DNA of 60,810 nt, taken from positions 1 through 60,810 of the forward strand of contig CAIOKO010000217.1 in NCBI GenBank assembly GCA_903858935.1, read 5' to 3'. Positions 53,599 through 60,810 of the stretch are shown here, piece by piece. This DNA is from an uncultured Schlesneria sp. GTDB taxonomy: Bacteria > Planctomycetota > Planctomycetia > Planctomycetales > Planctomycetaceae. The translations under genes were made by a program, and so were the position numbers. Position 1 is the stretch's first letter. Each line of letters begins with the position of its first letter. The notes under the pieces were generated by a model. The model worked only from the letters and a program-made list of their open reading frames with translations. It had not been told where the DNA came from and made no database searches.

Positions 53599-54627
53599 AT
53601 GACCGTTCGAACCCCCTTTCGTATCGGGTTAACTCGGGATTTTCTCAAGCCCGACGGAACGATTGGGTTTGGTGATATCGGCCTGGAACTGATCGACGCT
53701 GCGCCAAACGTCGTCTGGGAATTTTTGCCTGAGAATCGGCCGGTGCTGGGGCCTGACCAGATCGCGGGATATGACGGCTTGCTGGTCCTCGCCTCGAAAG
53801 TCACGGCGGAAACGCTTTCGCAAACAGATCGTTTGTCGATCATCGCTCGGTTTGGTGTGGGCTATGACAACGTGGATGTGCCAGCCTGTACCGAGACTGG
53901 TGTCATGCTCACGATCACACCAGATGGTGTTCGTCGCCCTGTTGCCGTGTCCGTGATGACATTGTTGCTGGCTCTTTCGCATCAACTGCTGATCAAAGAC
54001 CGGCTGACGCGCGAAGGTCGCTGGGGCGAGAAATTGAACTACATGGGGCAGGGGGTTCGCGGACGGACCTTGGGCGTGATTGGCGTCGGGAATATCGGTC
54101 GCGAAGTGTTTCACCTGGCAGCTCCGTTTGAGATGCGACATCTCGGATTCGATCCGTTTCTGAAAACACCGGTCGAGGGTGTCGATCTCGTATCGCTCGA
54201 GACTTTATTGAAAGAGTCTGACTACGTTGTCGTCTGCTGTGCACTGACTCCCGAAACGCATCATCTGCTCAATGCGGATCGGCTGAATTTGATGAAGCCA
54301 AATGCCTATCTGATCAACGTGGCTCGCGGCCCGATTGTCGATCAGACGGCGTTAATCGAGACGTTGACGCAACGTCGGATTGCCGGAGCGGGCCTGGATG
54401 TCTTTGAGGTCGAACCAATTGCGAAGACTGATCCACTGTTGTCGCTCGACAATGTGATTGTGTCGCCACATGCGATCTGCTGGACTGACGAGTGTTTTCA
54501 GAGTATTGGAAGTAGCGCCTGTCGAAGTTTGATCGATGTTGCGCAGGGACGAACGCCGCCGCACATCGTGAATCGCGAAGTCATGGCAAGTTCACGGTTG
54601 TCGCAGAAGCTTGATCGATATCGGTAG
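53599..54627 (+). CDS. D-isomer-specific 2-hydroxyacid dehydrogenase
   Basis: The start at ATG 53599 (MTVRTPFRIGLTRDF) has GGAG about 8 nt upstream; 342 residues. It is an NAD-dependent oxidoreductase of the SerA/phosphoglycerate dehydrogenase superfamily. The Rossmann motif is GVIGVGNIGREV; the catalytic Arg is in NVARGPIVD, the Glu in LDVFEVEP and the His in VSPHAICW. All key residues are intact. It lacks the C-terminal ACT domain of SerA, so it is more likely a generic 2-hydroxyacid (glyoxylate- or phosphonate-type) dehydrogenase than serine biosynthetic. It ends convergent with the TAXI gene, with an inverted repeat between them. Confidence 0.88.
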   Translation: MTVRTPFRIGLTRDFLKPDGTIGFGDIGLELIDAAPNVVWEFLPENRPVLGPDQIAGYDGLLVLASKVTAETLSQTDRLSIIARFGVGYDNVDVPACTETGVMLTITPDGVRRPVAVSVMTLLLALSHQLLIKDRLTREGRWGEKLNYMGQGVRGRTLGVIGVGNIGREVFHLAAPFEMRHLGFDPFLKTPVEGVDLVSLETLLKESDYVVVCCALTPETHHLLNADRLNLMKPNAYLINVARGPIVDQTALIETLTQRRIAGAGLDVFEVEPIAKTDPLLSLDNVIVSPHAICWTDECFQSIGSSACRSLIDVAQGRTPPHIVNREVMASSRLSQKLDRYR

Positions 54628-54638
54628 TGTGCCAAATC

Positions 54639-54729
54639 GAAGAATGGGACTGATGGGACGCATGGGACTGATGTGACAAATACGCATGCGACAAACAAGT
54701 CCCATAAGGTCCTGTACGTCCCATTCTTC
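54639..54729. repeat. inverted repeat between convergent genes
   Basis: GAAGAATGGGAC (54639-54650) and GTCCCATTCTTC (54718-54729) are perfect 12-bp arms. The interior has GGGAC-TGATG iterations and AAGTCCCATAAGG. Likely a palindromic repeat acting as a two-way terminator. Confidence 0.65.
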
Positions 54730-54755
54730 TCGCGTCGATAAAACCCCATCCCCCG

Positions 54756-56189
54756 CTACACGGGCGGCGTCGCCACCACCGAACCCACACCCGCAGATTC
54801 AATCGGCCCGGTGTTAATCGTCGCGTGCAGAATCTTAAGCTGGATGTTGATCTTCAGCCCGTCGCAGCGCTGATGAATAATCTCCGGCAGTCCGCTGAAT
54901 AACAGGGAAGAATTTTCCTGGGTATAGTACCCGCCGATCATACTCACCAGACCCAGAAGATCACTGCAAAGGCTGAGATACAGCAGGTGGTTTCGTCGGG
55001 TCTGCGGATCTGTCACTCCGAGCACGTCTTTCGAGCTTTGATGAATACTGATCAAGCTGACCAGAGAATTGAGTTCGTGAAACCGCTTTCGATAGGCCAT
55101 CATTTCGAGTCCCGTTAAGGCGAGAAACGCGAGCACAAGGTTAATAATGATTCCCAGAAAGGCATCGACCCCCTGAAATAACTCGCTCGCTTTATCCAGG
55201 TTAGGTTCGTAGCGCCCGTCGGACATGGAAGCGGGTTGGCCATCCAGCAGATGACTTGCCGCAGCCAGCATCCGTGGCGTCATTCTTTTTCTTGCGATGA
55301 GATAGGTTTTCACGCTGTACGTGGAAACGGCCTCGTCAGGAAATGGCGGAATGCTGCGCAAATATCCTGGTGGCACGACATGAGAACTGAGGTATTCCAG
55401 TTGTGCAACACGTGCTCCGATGTCGGGCGAAGCGAGACGAAACCCTGCGTCTGCAAGACGCTCTGCCGCTACAAGAGCGATAGGATCTGACGGATCTTTC
55501 ACGGCAAAAACCGCATCAATGTTGTCAGGGATGACGTAGGGGTCATCACCCGTCAACAGCTTCCAGTCATGGACAAAGGTGACTTTTTCCGCAAGCTTCC
55601 AGGCCTTTAGAAAATTCAGCGCCACCGTGTGACTTCCCGCTCCTTCGGTGGACGTCAGAATCGTTCGAACTGATCCCAGATCTGTGATCGTGTCTCGAAG
55701 GAACCAGAGAACCAGTTCAGGATTGGGCGTTTCGAGTCGTGGCAAATCCACTGGAATTTCGAGGCCTCCTTGAACAAACCCCAAATCCGCTTCTCCACGC
55801 TCAACCTTCTCGATCGCTTCTCGCGAACCGGGAACGATATCTTCCGTAAATTGAATCTGGACTCGATTGTCCTGCGTCATTCGTGATTTGAGATCACGAA
55901 AATCACGGTCTGGTAACGCAATTTTCAAAGTCGTTGTGCGAAAGAACAGAATGTAAATCCAGATGATCAGCAGGATCAGTGCCAGTGCGAGAAACGCCGC
56001 CGGCAACCGATGCAGCCCAAAGGGACGACGAAGACGCTGGGCAACGTGTTCTGCGTCTCGAGCAGCCGTCGCGACCCCTGCTGCCAGGCTTATCAAACCT
56101 GTGTGTTGAGGCAATTCCTGCTCAACACGTCGTTTTACCTCTTCAGCATTCTGAACCACGGGCCCAATTTTCAGCCGAAGTCTGCTCAC
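54756..56189 (-). CDS. TAXI-type TRAP solute-binding protein, membrane-anchored
   Basis: A 477-residue protein. It lacks a cleavable signal and instead has about 60 cytoplasmic-looking residues followed by one membrane helix (FLALALILLIIWIYILFF, about 65-85). The central domain is TAXI-like: LKIALPDRDFRDLKSRM, GEADLGFVQGG, VRTILTSTEGAGSHTVALN and DAVFAVKDPSDPIA, with VSTYSVKTYLIARKRMT near the end. A second membrane helix (IIINLVLAFLALTGLEMM) and about 110 further residues follow. No TRAP permease gene is nearby. The anchored form suggests sensing or substrate presentation rather than a free periplasmic carrier. It is convergent with the dehydrogenase. Confidence 0.8.
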   Translation of the reverse strand: MSRLRLKIGPVVQNAEEVKRRVEQELPQHTGLISLAAGVATAARDAEHVAQRLRRPFGLHRLPAAFLALALILLIIWIYILFFRTTTLKIALPDRDFRDLKSRMTQDNRVQIQFTEDIVPGSREAIEKVERGEADLGFVQGGLEIPVDLPRLETPNPELVLWFLRDTITDLGSVRTILTSTEGAGSHTVALNFLKAWKLAEKVTFVHDWKLLTGDDPYVIPDNIDAVFAVKDPSDPIALVAAERLADAGFRLASPDIGARVAQLEYLSSHVVPPGYLRSIPPFPDEAVSTYSVKTYLIARKRMTPRMLAAASHLLDGQPASMSDGRYEPNLDKASELFQGVDAFLGIIINLVLAFLALTGLEMMAYRKRFHELNSLVSLISIHQSSKDVLGVTDPQTRRNHLLYLSLCSDLLGLVSMIGGYYTQENSSLLFSGLPEIIHQRCDGLKINIQLKILHATINTGPIESAGVGSVVATPPV

Positions 56190-56459
56190 TCGAAGCTCCT
56201 CATTGTTCCGGGGGTGATCAAAGATTCGATGTGAAGCATGCCGATTCAGTCACCGGAGCATACCCGATGTCATCAATGTTCGAGTTTTACTTTCTGTCGC
56301 ATCCCTTCGGAGCTTAACACGACACCTAACGCTGGATGGACGGGACCGGATCACGATTTTTTGACAATCGACACAAGCATGATTCGAGACGGATATCCAA
56401 TCACGAGTCAAACAAGTAAAAGAAGGATTATCGAATGCAACGTCAAAAGGGAAATGTTG

Positions 56460-56726
56460 ATGGACGAACTGGCGATTTTCAACAGTCTGGAAGCAGCCTT
56501 CTGGATGATCGTTGGTTTTGTTGTTTTCAGAAAAAGTCGTTTGAGCGGACTGAATCGACGGCTGGGGGCCATTGCTTCAGTCTGGTTTGTGTTGTTTGGC
56601 CTGTCTGACGTTTGTGAAGCTTTTAGCGGAGCGTGGTGGCGTCCCTGGCCACTGCTTGTCTTGAAAGCGTTGTGTATCGGAGCGTTAATCACCTGCGGAT
56701 TCGTCTATCGAAAGAACAAAGTATAA
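56460..56726 (+). CDS. small membrane protein preceding the NuoN-like gene
   Basis: The start ATG at 56460 (MDELAIFNSLEAAFW) has AAGGG 8-9 nt upstream; 88 residues. Three hydrophobic stretches (AAFWMIVGFVVF, AIASVWFVLFGLSDVCEAF and LLVLKALCIGALITCGFVY) suggest three membrane helices. Its stop TAA overlaps the next ATG by one base, so the two products are probably made together. No family is recognised. A partner subunit for the NuoN-like protein is a reasonable guess from the coupling. Confidence 0.65.
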   Translation: MDELAIFNSLEAAFWMIVGFVVFRKSRLSGLNRRLGAIASVWFVLFGLSDVCEAFSGAWWRPWPLLVLKALCIGALITCGFVYRKNKV

Positions 56727-58411
56727 TGTCATTCCCCACTCCCCCGACGATCTTGCTCGCCGCTGGAGGTCTGGCAATGGTCTCGGGACCGATTTTGCGT
56801 TTTCGCTTTCCAGAATTTTGGAAATGGTATTTCCTCGTCTCAGTCTTGATTGCGGCTGGCGGGATTTTCATCGACCCGCTGACGCCATCTCCCTCGATTG
56901 AAACGTTGAATGTTAATCGAGCCTGGGTCAATGACACCTTGGCGATCTGGGAACAGTGGGTCGTGCTGACGTTTGGTTTACTGTCTGGCGTGGCATTGTT
57001 TGAGGTCCCATCAAAATTCAATGATCGTTCCAGGGTCTATGGCTTTTTATTGTTTGTGATTGCCGGGTTGCTGCTCGTCGTGCGATCAAATGATTTTTTG
57101 AACTTAGGGTTGTCTCTGGAGATCTGCAGTCTCGCGACATTTGCCCTTCGACGGGCATCTCATTTACCTGCCGAGCCTTCGTCAATGAACTTGAATCCGA
57201 CGAGTCTCGTTCCAGGTTTCGAACGGTTTCAAATTCGATTTGAAACTCTGCCATCGGCATGGCTGTGGCTGGGGGTTGCTCTGCTGACAAACTGCGTGGC
57301 GACGACGCATTTTGACGGGGTTCGACTGGTGTTACTCGATGCTTACGATCCAGGCGATCCCGAAAATTCGATTGGCGCACCATCAAAGCTGCTGCTTTTA
57401 TCGACCGGACTGATTGTCTGCAGCTTGATGGCCCGCATGGGGCTGGTGCCGTTCCAGTCTGGTTTTGGTCCGGATGCGTGCCGGCATTCTTTTCGGTTGT
57501 GTGTCCCGGCGATGCTGGTCGAAACACTGGCTGGTTCTGTTGCGCTGACTCGTCTTTGCGGACGAGTGTTTGTGGGGATCGGGCAACCACTTGAGGTGCT
57601 GATGTGTGTGATCTGTCTGGCGACCTTTGCATTGTCGAGTGTGATGGCGGTACGTGGCTTTTCAGCAGAAGTGAAAGCCGTTCCCAGGTGGGTGACCAGC
57701 CTGATGTTGCTGCAGAACGCATGGATGGGGGTTAGCCTGATGACGGCGACGATGGAGCTTCAATACCCAGCCGCTCGCTGGGGTGCCTTCCCTGAACAGA
57801 ATGAAACGCTTGGTCTGATCGTGCTGTCACAATTCGCTGGAATGTTCGCCGTTGGGGGAATGGTCTGGGGCTTGATTCATCTCGAACGTGCTGATCGCGG
57901 AATCGAGTTCCTGGAAGACCTGAAGGGACTTGGGCGATATGCGCCCGCTGCTGCGATCGGATTGACCGTCGCTTTGGCGAGCCTGATTGGCAGTCCGTGG
58001 ACGGCGGGATTCTGGAGTCGCTGGCTGATCTTGCTGTCCGCGAGCAATGTTCACCTTAAAGAGACATCAAGTATCTTCGCCCCTTATGCTGGTCTGCGCA
58101 TTGTCTTAATCGTCGGAACCGTAGCAACGGTGATTGTCGCAGGGAGCGTCATCAGGCTGTTGCGTGAGATGCTGCTGGAATCGGCGCTCAGTCGACCAAC
58201 GCTTATTGGAGGACGTGGTCCTCTGGTCGCCAGCGTGATCGCTGCCGTCGCAACAGTTTTGATCGGGGTTGCTCCGCAGCTTTTGCTGGTCCCACTTCGT
58301 TCGATCGAATCGCCTCGTGAGCTGGAGCCACGAAACCTGCCTCGCGGATCAGGCAAGAATCATTCGGTCTACCGAACGCAAGACAAGCACTTGGTCAAGT
58401 TTTCGGAATGA
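56726..58411 (+). CDS. NuoN-like proton-conducting membrane protein (orphan)
   Basis: The start ATG at 56726 overlaps the previous stop; 561 residues with about 13-14 hydrophobic helices. The order resembles NADH dehydrogenase subunit N: RVYGFLLFVIAGLLLVV, NDFLNLGLSLEICSLATFAL (with the TM5-type Glu), then ARMGLVPFQSGFGPDA where NuoN has a Lys-bearing FKxSxVPFHxWxPD, and later GSPWTAGFWSRWLIL. No other complex I genes are in the window. The positions where antiporter-like subunits carry conserved lysines appear to hold arginine here. It could be a subunit of an atypical ion-translocating complex. The call of family is firm, the function is not. Confidence 0.75.
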   Translation: MSFPTPPTILLAAGGLAMVSGPILRFRFPEFWKWYFLVSVLIAAGGIFIDPLTPSPSIETLNVNRAWVNDTLAIWEQWVVLTFGLLSGVALFEVPSKFNDRSRVYGFLLFVIAGLLLVVRSNDFLNLGLSLEICSLATFALRRASHLPAEPSSMNLNPTSLVPGFERFQIRFETLPSAWLWLGVALLTNCVATTHFDGVRLVLLDAYDPGDPENSIGAPSKLLLLSTGLIVCSLMARMGLVPFQSGFGPDACRHSFRLCVPAMLVETLAGSVALTRLCGRVFVGIGQPLEVLMCVICLATFALSSVMAVRGFSAEVKAVPRWVTSLMLLQNAWMGVSLMTATMELQYPAARWGAFPEQNETLGLIVLSQFAGMFAVGGMVWGLIHLERADRGIEFLEDLKGLGRYAPAAAIGLTVALASLIGSPWTAGFWSRWLILLSASNVHLKETSSIFAPYAGLRIVLIVGTVATVIVAGSVIRLLREMLLESALSRPTLIGGRGPLVASVIAAVATVLIGVAPQLLLVPLRSIESPRELEPRNLPRGSGKNHSVYRTQDKHLVKFSE

Positions 58412-58608
58412 GCGTGTCAAGCCAGATATGCTCGTCAAGTCAACCATCATTTTCTTATCTCAATAAAACTTGCCTGCTGCTCTTGGCAAGCGTGCATCAG
58501 TTGGGCACAATTCTGCCCCGTGTGGTCTGGGACTTCATTAACAGACCATCATCCCTGCGAGGACAATCCTTTCATCCTCGTTGACCCATACTCTTGAGAG
58601 ACGCAAGA

Positions 58609-59535
58609 GTGAGCAATCCGATTTCCGATCACGGCATTCAAAGCTCCACTTTGGATACCGACTTGACTAATTTGTTAGGCTTTCATGCGGCTTCGCAAAA
58701 GACTATCGCTCCGTTCAGAATCTCGCTCAGTCAATTGACCACGCTGCAGTGGTCGTTGTCTGACGAAGTGTCGCAACTCAAACAAGCGGGATTCGATGCA
58801 ATCGGCTTGTGGCGACCAAAACTGAACGAGTTTGGTGAGCGGCATGCCGCCGAGGCGCTCTCGAAGGCCCGGCTGCCTGTTTCGTCTTTGTCGTTCGCCG
58901 GCGGTTTCACAGGAGGCTGTGGCTTCAGTTATCTTGAAGCTGTCGAGGATGGCTGTCAGGCGATTGATCAGGCGGCCATCGTCGGTGCCAAGACCGTCGT
59001 CGTCGTTGGAGGATCGCGGCATGGACACACCGATCGCCATAGCATCCGGCTTGTTGTGGATGGGCTAAGGCGTCTGGCAGAGCACGCAGAGCGGACTCCT
59101 GTCACTTTGTCGCTGCTTCCAATGCATCGATACTTCAACAAACGCTGGACGTTCTTGAATTCGCTGGACCAGACTCTGGAAGTCTTGTCAGCGGTCGATC
59201 GGCCACAAGTCGGGTTGGCGTTCGATACGTACCATTTGTGGGAAGAGCCTCGATTGCAAGAGCGAATTGCCGAGATTGCTCCAATTACCAATATTGTCCA
59301 GCTTAGCGACAGCAATCGCTTGCCAGACTCCGAACAGGATCGCCGGATGCCGGGTGATGGGATTATCCCATTGCGTGACCTGATTCAGGCATTCCAGTCG
59401 TCGGGGTATGCGGGTTACTTTGACATTCAAGTCTGGTCGGGTAATGTGTGGAAGTCGAATTACACACACTTGATCGAACAATCGCACGCTGCCGTGAAGG
59501 GGATGTCTCTTCGGGTTGCGACGCCGAAGCAGTAG
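58609..59535 (+). CDS. sugar phosphate isomerase/epimerase-like TIM-barrel protein
   Basis: The start GTG at 58609 has GAGAG about 10 nt upstream; a TTG at 58594 is in frame. About 308 residues of the xylose-isomerase-like AP_endonuc_2 fold: FRISLSQLTTLQWSLSDEVS, LKQAGFDAIGLW, AAIVGAKTVVVVGG, FDTYHLWEE and MPGDGIIPLRDLIQAFQ. Family members usually bind a metal with Glu-Asp-His-Glu. Here FDTYH supplies Asp and His, but the first Glu position reads SLLPMH (Leu) and the last reads FDIQVWS (Gln). Either activity has changed or the protein is a non-catalytic relative. No sugar-pathway genes lie beside it. Confidence 0.8.
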   Translation: MSNPISDHGIQSSTLDTDLTNLLGFHAASQKTIAPFRISLSQLTTLQWSLSDEVSQLKQAGFDAIGLWRPKLNEFGERHAAEALSKARLPVSSLSFAGGFTGGCGFSYLEAVEDGCQAIDQAAIVGAKTVVVVGGSRHGHTDRHSIRLVVDGLRRLAEHAERTPVTLSLLPMHRYFNKRWTFLNSLDQTLEVLSAVDRPQVGLAFDTYHLWEEPRLQERIAEIAPITNIVQLSDSNRLPDSEQDRRMPGDGIIPLRDLIQAFQSSGYAGYFDIQVWSGNVWKSNYTHLIEQSHAAVKGMSLRVATPKQ

Positions 59536-59661
59536 ATGACACTGAATCAAAAGATGAAGTGGTTGCAAAAGATTGCCGAAAGACGTGAACGGGCGATGTA
59601 AACAGATCGTCCCGTTCACACCTGCAGATTTCCCCCGCCTACGGTTTATCCCGCCCCTTGA

Positions 59662-60381
59662 ATGTCTGGCCGAAACATGTCGCGAGATTGGTTCAGCCTT
59701 GAAGAGCTGGCTCGTCAACTTGGACGAGACCGACGTGAAATCGAAAAGCTCGTTAATCGAGGGAGAATCCCTGGACGGAAGACGGGCGGAGAGTGGCAAT
59801 TCCACCCCACGGAAATCACGCATTGGCTCGAACAAGAGATGCGTGAATACACAGATCGCGAACTGGCGGTGCTGGAGCAGACGCATCGTTCACCAGAGTT
59901 CACCGATCCTCATCCGATCTCCGCATTACTTCGGCTGGAAACAGTGATGGTTCCGCTTGAGGCTCGCACGAAGCGATCGGTCCTGGAAAGTCTGGTCGAG
60001 CTGGCTGGTCGAACATGGGAAGTCTGGCAACCAGCCGCATTACTGGCTGCTGTTCAAGAGCGAGAGTCGGTCTTATCAACCGCGTTCGAAAACGGCGTGG
60101 CAATCCCTCACCCCCGCAATCCGCTGCCTGATGCTCTTGGCCAGTCAGTCATTGCGTTCGGGCGATTGCCGTCTGGCATCGCGTTTGGCGCTCCGCACAA
60201 CGTCAAGACGGATATGTTTTTCCTGGTCGTCTGTCGCGACTCACGAACGCATCTACACGTCCTGGCGAGGCTCGGGCGATTGTTGCAGACCCCTGGGTTC
60301 GTTGATGAACTTCGAGCGGCGGAAGACAGCGTCACCGCGTACGAATTGATCTGCAAGGCGGATCAACAAATCGTTGAATGA
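59662..60381 (+). CDS. HTH (excisionase-type) - PTS EIIA fusion
   Basis: A 239-residue protein; the start is ATG 59662 or 59677 (MSRDWFSLEEL). Residues 6-60 form an excisionase-like helix-turn-helix domain (LEELARQLGRDRREIEKLVN, RGRIPGRKTGGEWQF). From about residue 90 a PTS EIIA type-2 (fructose/nitrogen type) domain follows, with the phosphorylatable His in NGVAIPHPRNP and HLHVLARLGRLL. There are no HPr, EI or permease genes nearby, so a regulatory rather than transport role is likely: DNA binding controlled by phosphorylation. The combination is known from planctomycetes and relatives as I recall it. The gene is followed by the tandem repeat array at the window end. Confidence 0.82.
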   Translation: MSGRNMSRDWFSLEELARQLGRDRREIEKLVNRGRIPGRKTGGEWQFHPTEITHWLEQEMREYTDRELAVLEQTHRSPEFTDPHPISALLRLETVMVPLEARTKRSVLESLVELAGRTWEVWQPAALLAAVQERESVLSTAFENGVAIPHPRNPLPDALGQSVIAFGRLPSGIAFGAPHNVKTDMFFLVVCRDSRTHLHVLARLGRLLQTPGFVDELRAAEDSVTAYELICKADQQIVE

Positions 60382-60400
60382 TGTTGCGTGCGGATTAATT

Positions 60401-60810
60401 GTTTAACCCGCAGCCATCGGCGCAGGCGGATCCGGCGTTAAGCCGGTCTCTTCGGACGTTGCCCCAGCAGAGTTTTTTTTTCGCAATTCCCAACGAGAAA
60501 TGACGCGTCGGTTGCGTTAGTCCCGCCCCCCCGTGCCCGCTTCTCTTCGAGGTGCGGTTAAACGATGAGGGGGCCATCGTCGTTTAACCCGCAGCCATCG
60601 GCGCAGGCGGATCGGCGTTCAGCCGATCTCTTTGAGTTGCCGAGCGTCGGCCAACGATCGGAAAGACTACGGCAACATCCAAACGATCAATGACGCCTCG
60701 GGATCGTCAGTGACGCCGCTCGACTCGCTTCTCTTCGAGGCGCGGTTAAACGATGAGGGGGCCATCGTCGTTTAACCCGCAGCCATCGGCGCAGGCGGAT
60801 CGGCGTTCAG
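60401..60810. repeat. tandem direct repeat array running off the window
   Basis: A 31-nt core starting GTTTAACCCGCAGCCATCGG occurs at 60401, 60582 and 60770 (spacings 181 and 188). Copies 2 and 3 are each preceded by an inverted repeat GGTTAAACGATG / CATCGTCGTTTAACC (60556-60589 and 60744-60777). Each core is followed by a CGGCGTT-x-AGCCG hairpin and a TCTCTT stretch. Spacers between the copies are partly conserved (CTTCTCTTCGAGG). A T-run (60474-60481) follows copy 1. There are no CRISPR-like short unique spacers and no ORF. Confidence 0.8.

Noticed and set aside
60401-60810. CRISPR array
   Set aside because: Repeat spacing is 181-188 bp with partly conserved spacers; CRISPR units are about 60-75 bp with unique spacers. 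No cas genes are present.

Overview
The window looks like a chromosomal stretch from a planctomycete (order Planctomycetales). Evidence seen in the sequence: a DUF1549/DUF1553 giant secreted cytochrome paired with a Tat-exported DUF1501 protein, four proteins with PEP-CTERM-type tails, the small basic protein family shared by Planctomycetes, Verrucomicrobia and Chlamydiae, a truncated GlmU-like protein, and many long palindromic intergenic repeats. Genus is not assignable from sequence reading alone.

Layout. (A) 1-15.0 kb is an accessory, defence-like region. After a TIR-bounded repeat and an orphan antitoxin-like gene comes an eight-gene minus-strand array (1247-14947). In transcription order it is: SNF2/DEAH helicase with DUF3883, PtuA-like ATPase, PtuB-like HNH nuclease, DUF1156 adenine methylase, a second AAA ATPase, a probable PD-(D/E)XK nuclease, a DUF499 (BrxC/PglY-like) ATPase, and a 106-residue protein. 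The methylase + DUF499 + helicase trio resembles the BREX core, but PglZ, BrxL, BrxA and BrxB are absent. A Septu-like PtuAB pair and a second ATPase-nuclease pair sit inside the array. I consider this the most interesting system in the window. (B) 15.0-17.3 kb is non-coding and packed with repeats: direct duplications, a TIR element, a tandem array with GGAAGA-loop palindromes, a strong terminator and a 132-bp tandem palindrome. (C) 17.3-28.4 kb holds a 2978-residue cyclic beta-glucan synthase (NdvB/ChvB type), a TPC-type P1B metal ATPase, and the C-terminal remnant of a Zn-alcohol dehydrogenase. (D) 28.4-30.7 kb holds YggU/DUF167, the small basic protein, tRNA-Gln(UUG) and a small membrane protein. 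(E) 31-35.6 kb is a PEP-CTERM cassette cluster: three related upstream leader regions, two related 3' terminators, three intact genes and the decayed start of a fourth. (F) 35.8-41.1 kb holds a sterol desaturase-like hydroxylase, a secreted SnoaL-like protein, a Gly-rich TPR protein and an NHL-repeat protein. (G) 41.3-50.0 kb, minus strand, holds an M24 peptidase, two paralogous secreted CPFC proteins, DUF1501 and DUF1549/1553. (H) 50.4-60.8 kb holds a GlmU-like protein with an in-frame TAG, a second copy of the TIR repeat, a winged-helix protein, RsfS, a 2-hydroxyacid dehydrogenase, a TAXI-type binding protein, an orphan NuoN-like membrane protein, a TIM-barrel epimerase-like protein lacking two expected metal ligands, an HTH-PTS EIIA fusion, and a tandem repeat array that runs off the window.

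How they work together. Region A is best read as one co-transcribed modification/restriction-type defence locus: the methylase marks self DNA, and the helicase and ATPases couple to two different nucleases. Region C plausibly makes and maintains a periplasmic glucan alongside metal export. Region E would deliver surface proteins through an exosortase that is not encoded here. Functional statements come from motif reading and remembered family knowledge; no database search was run.
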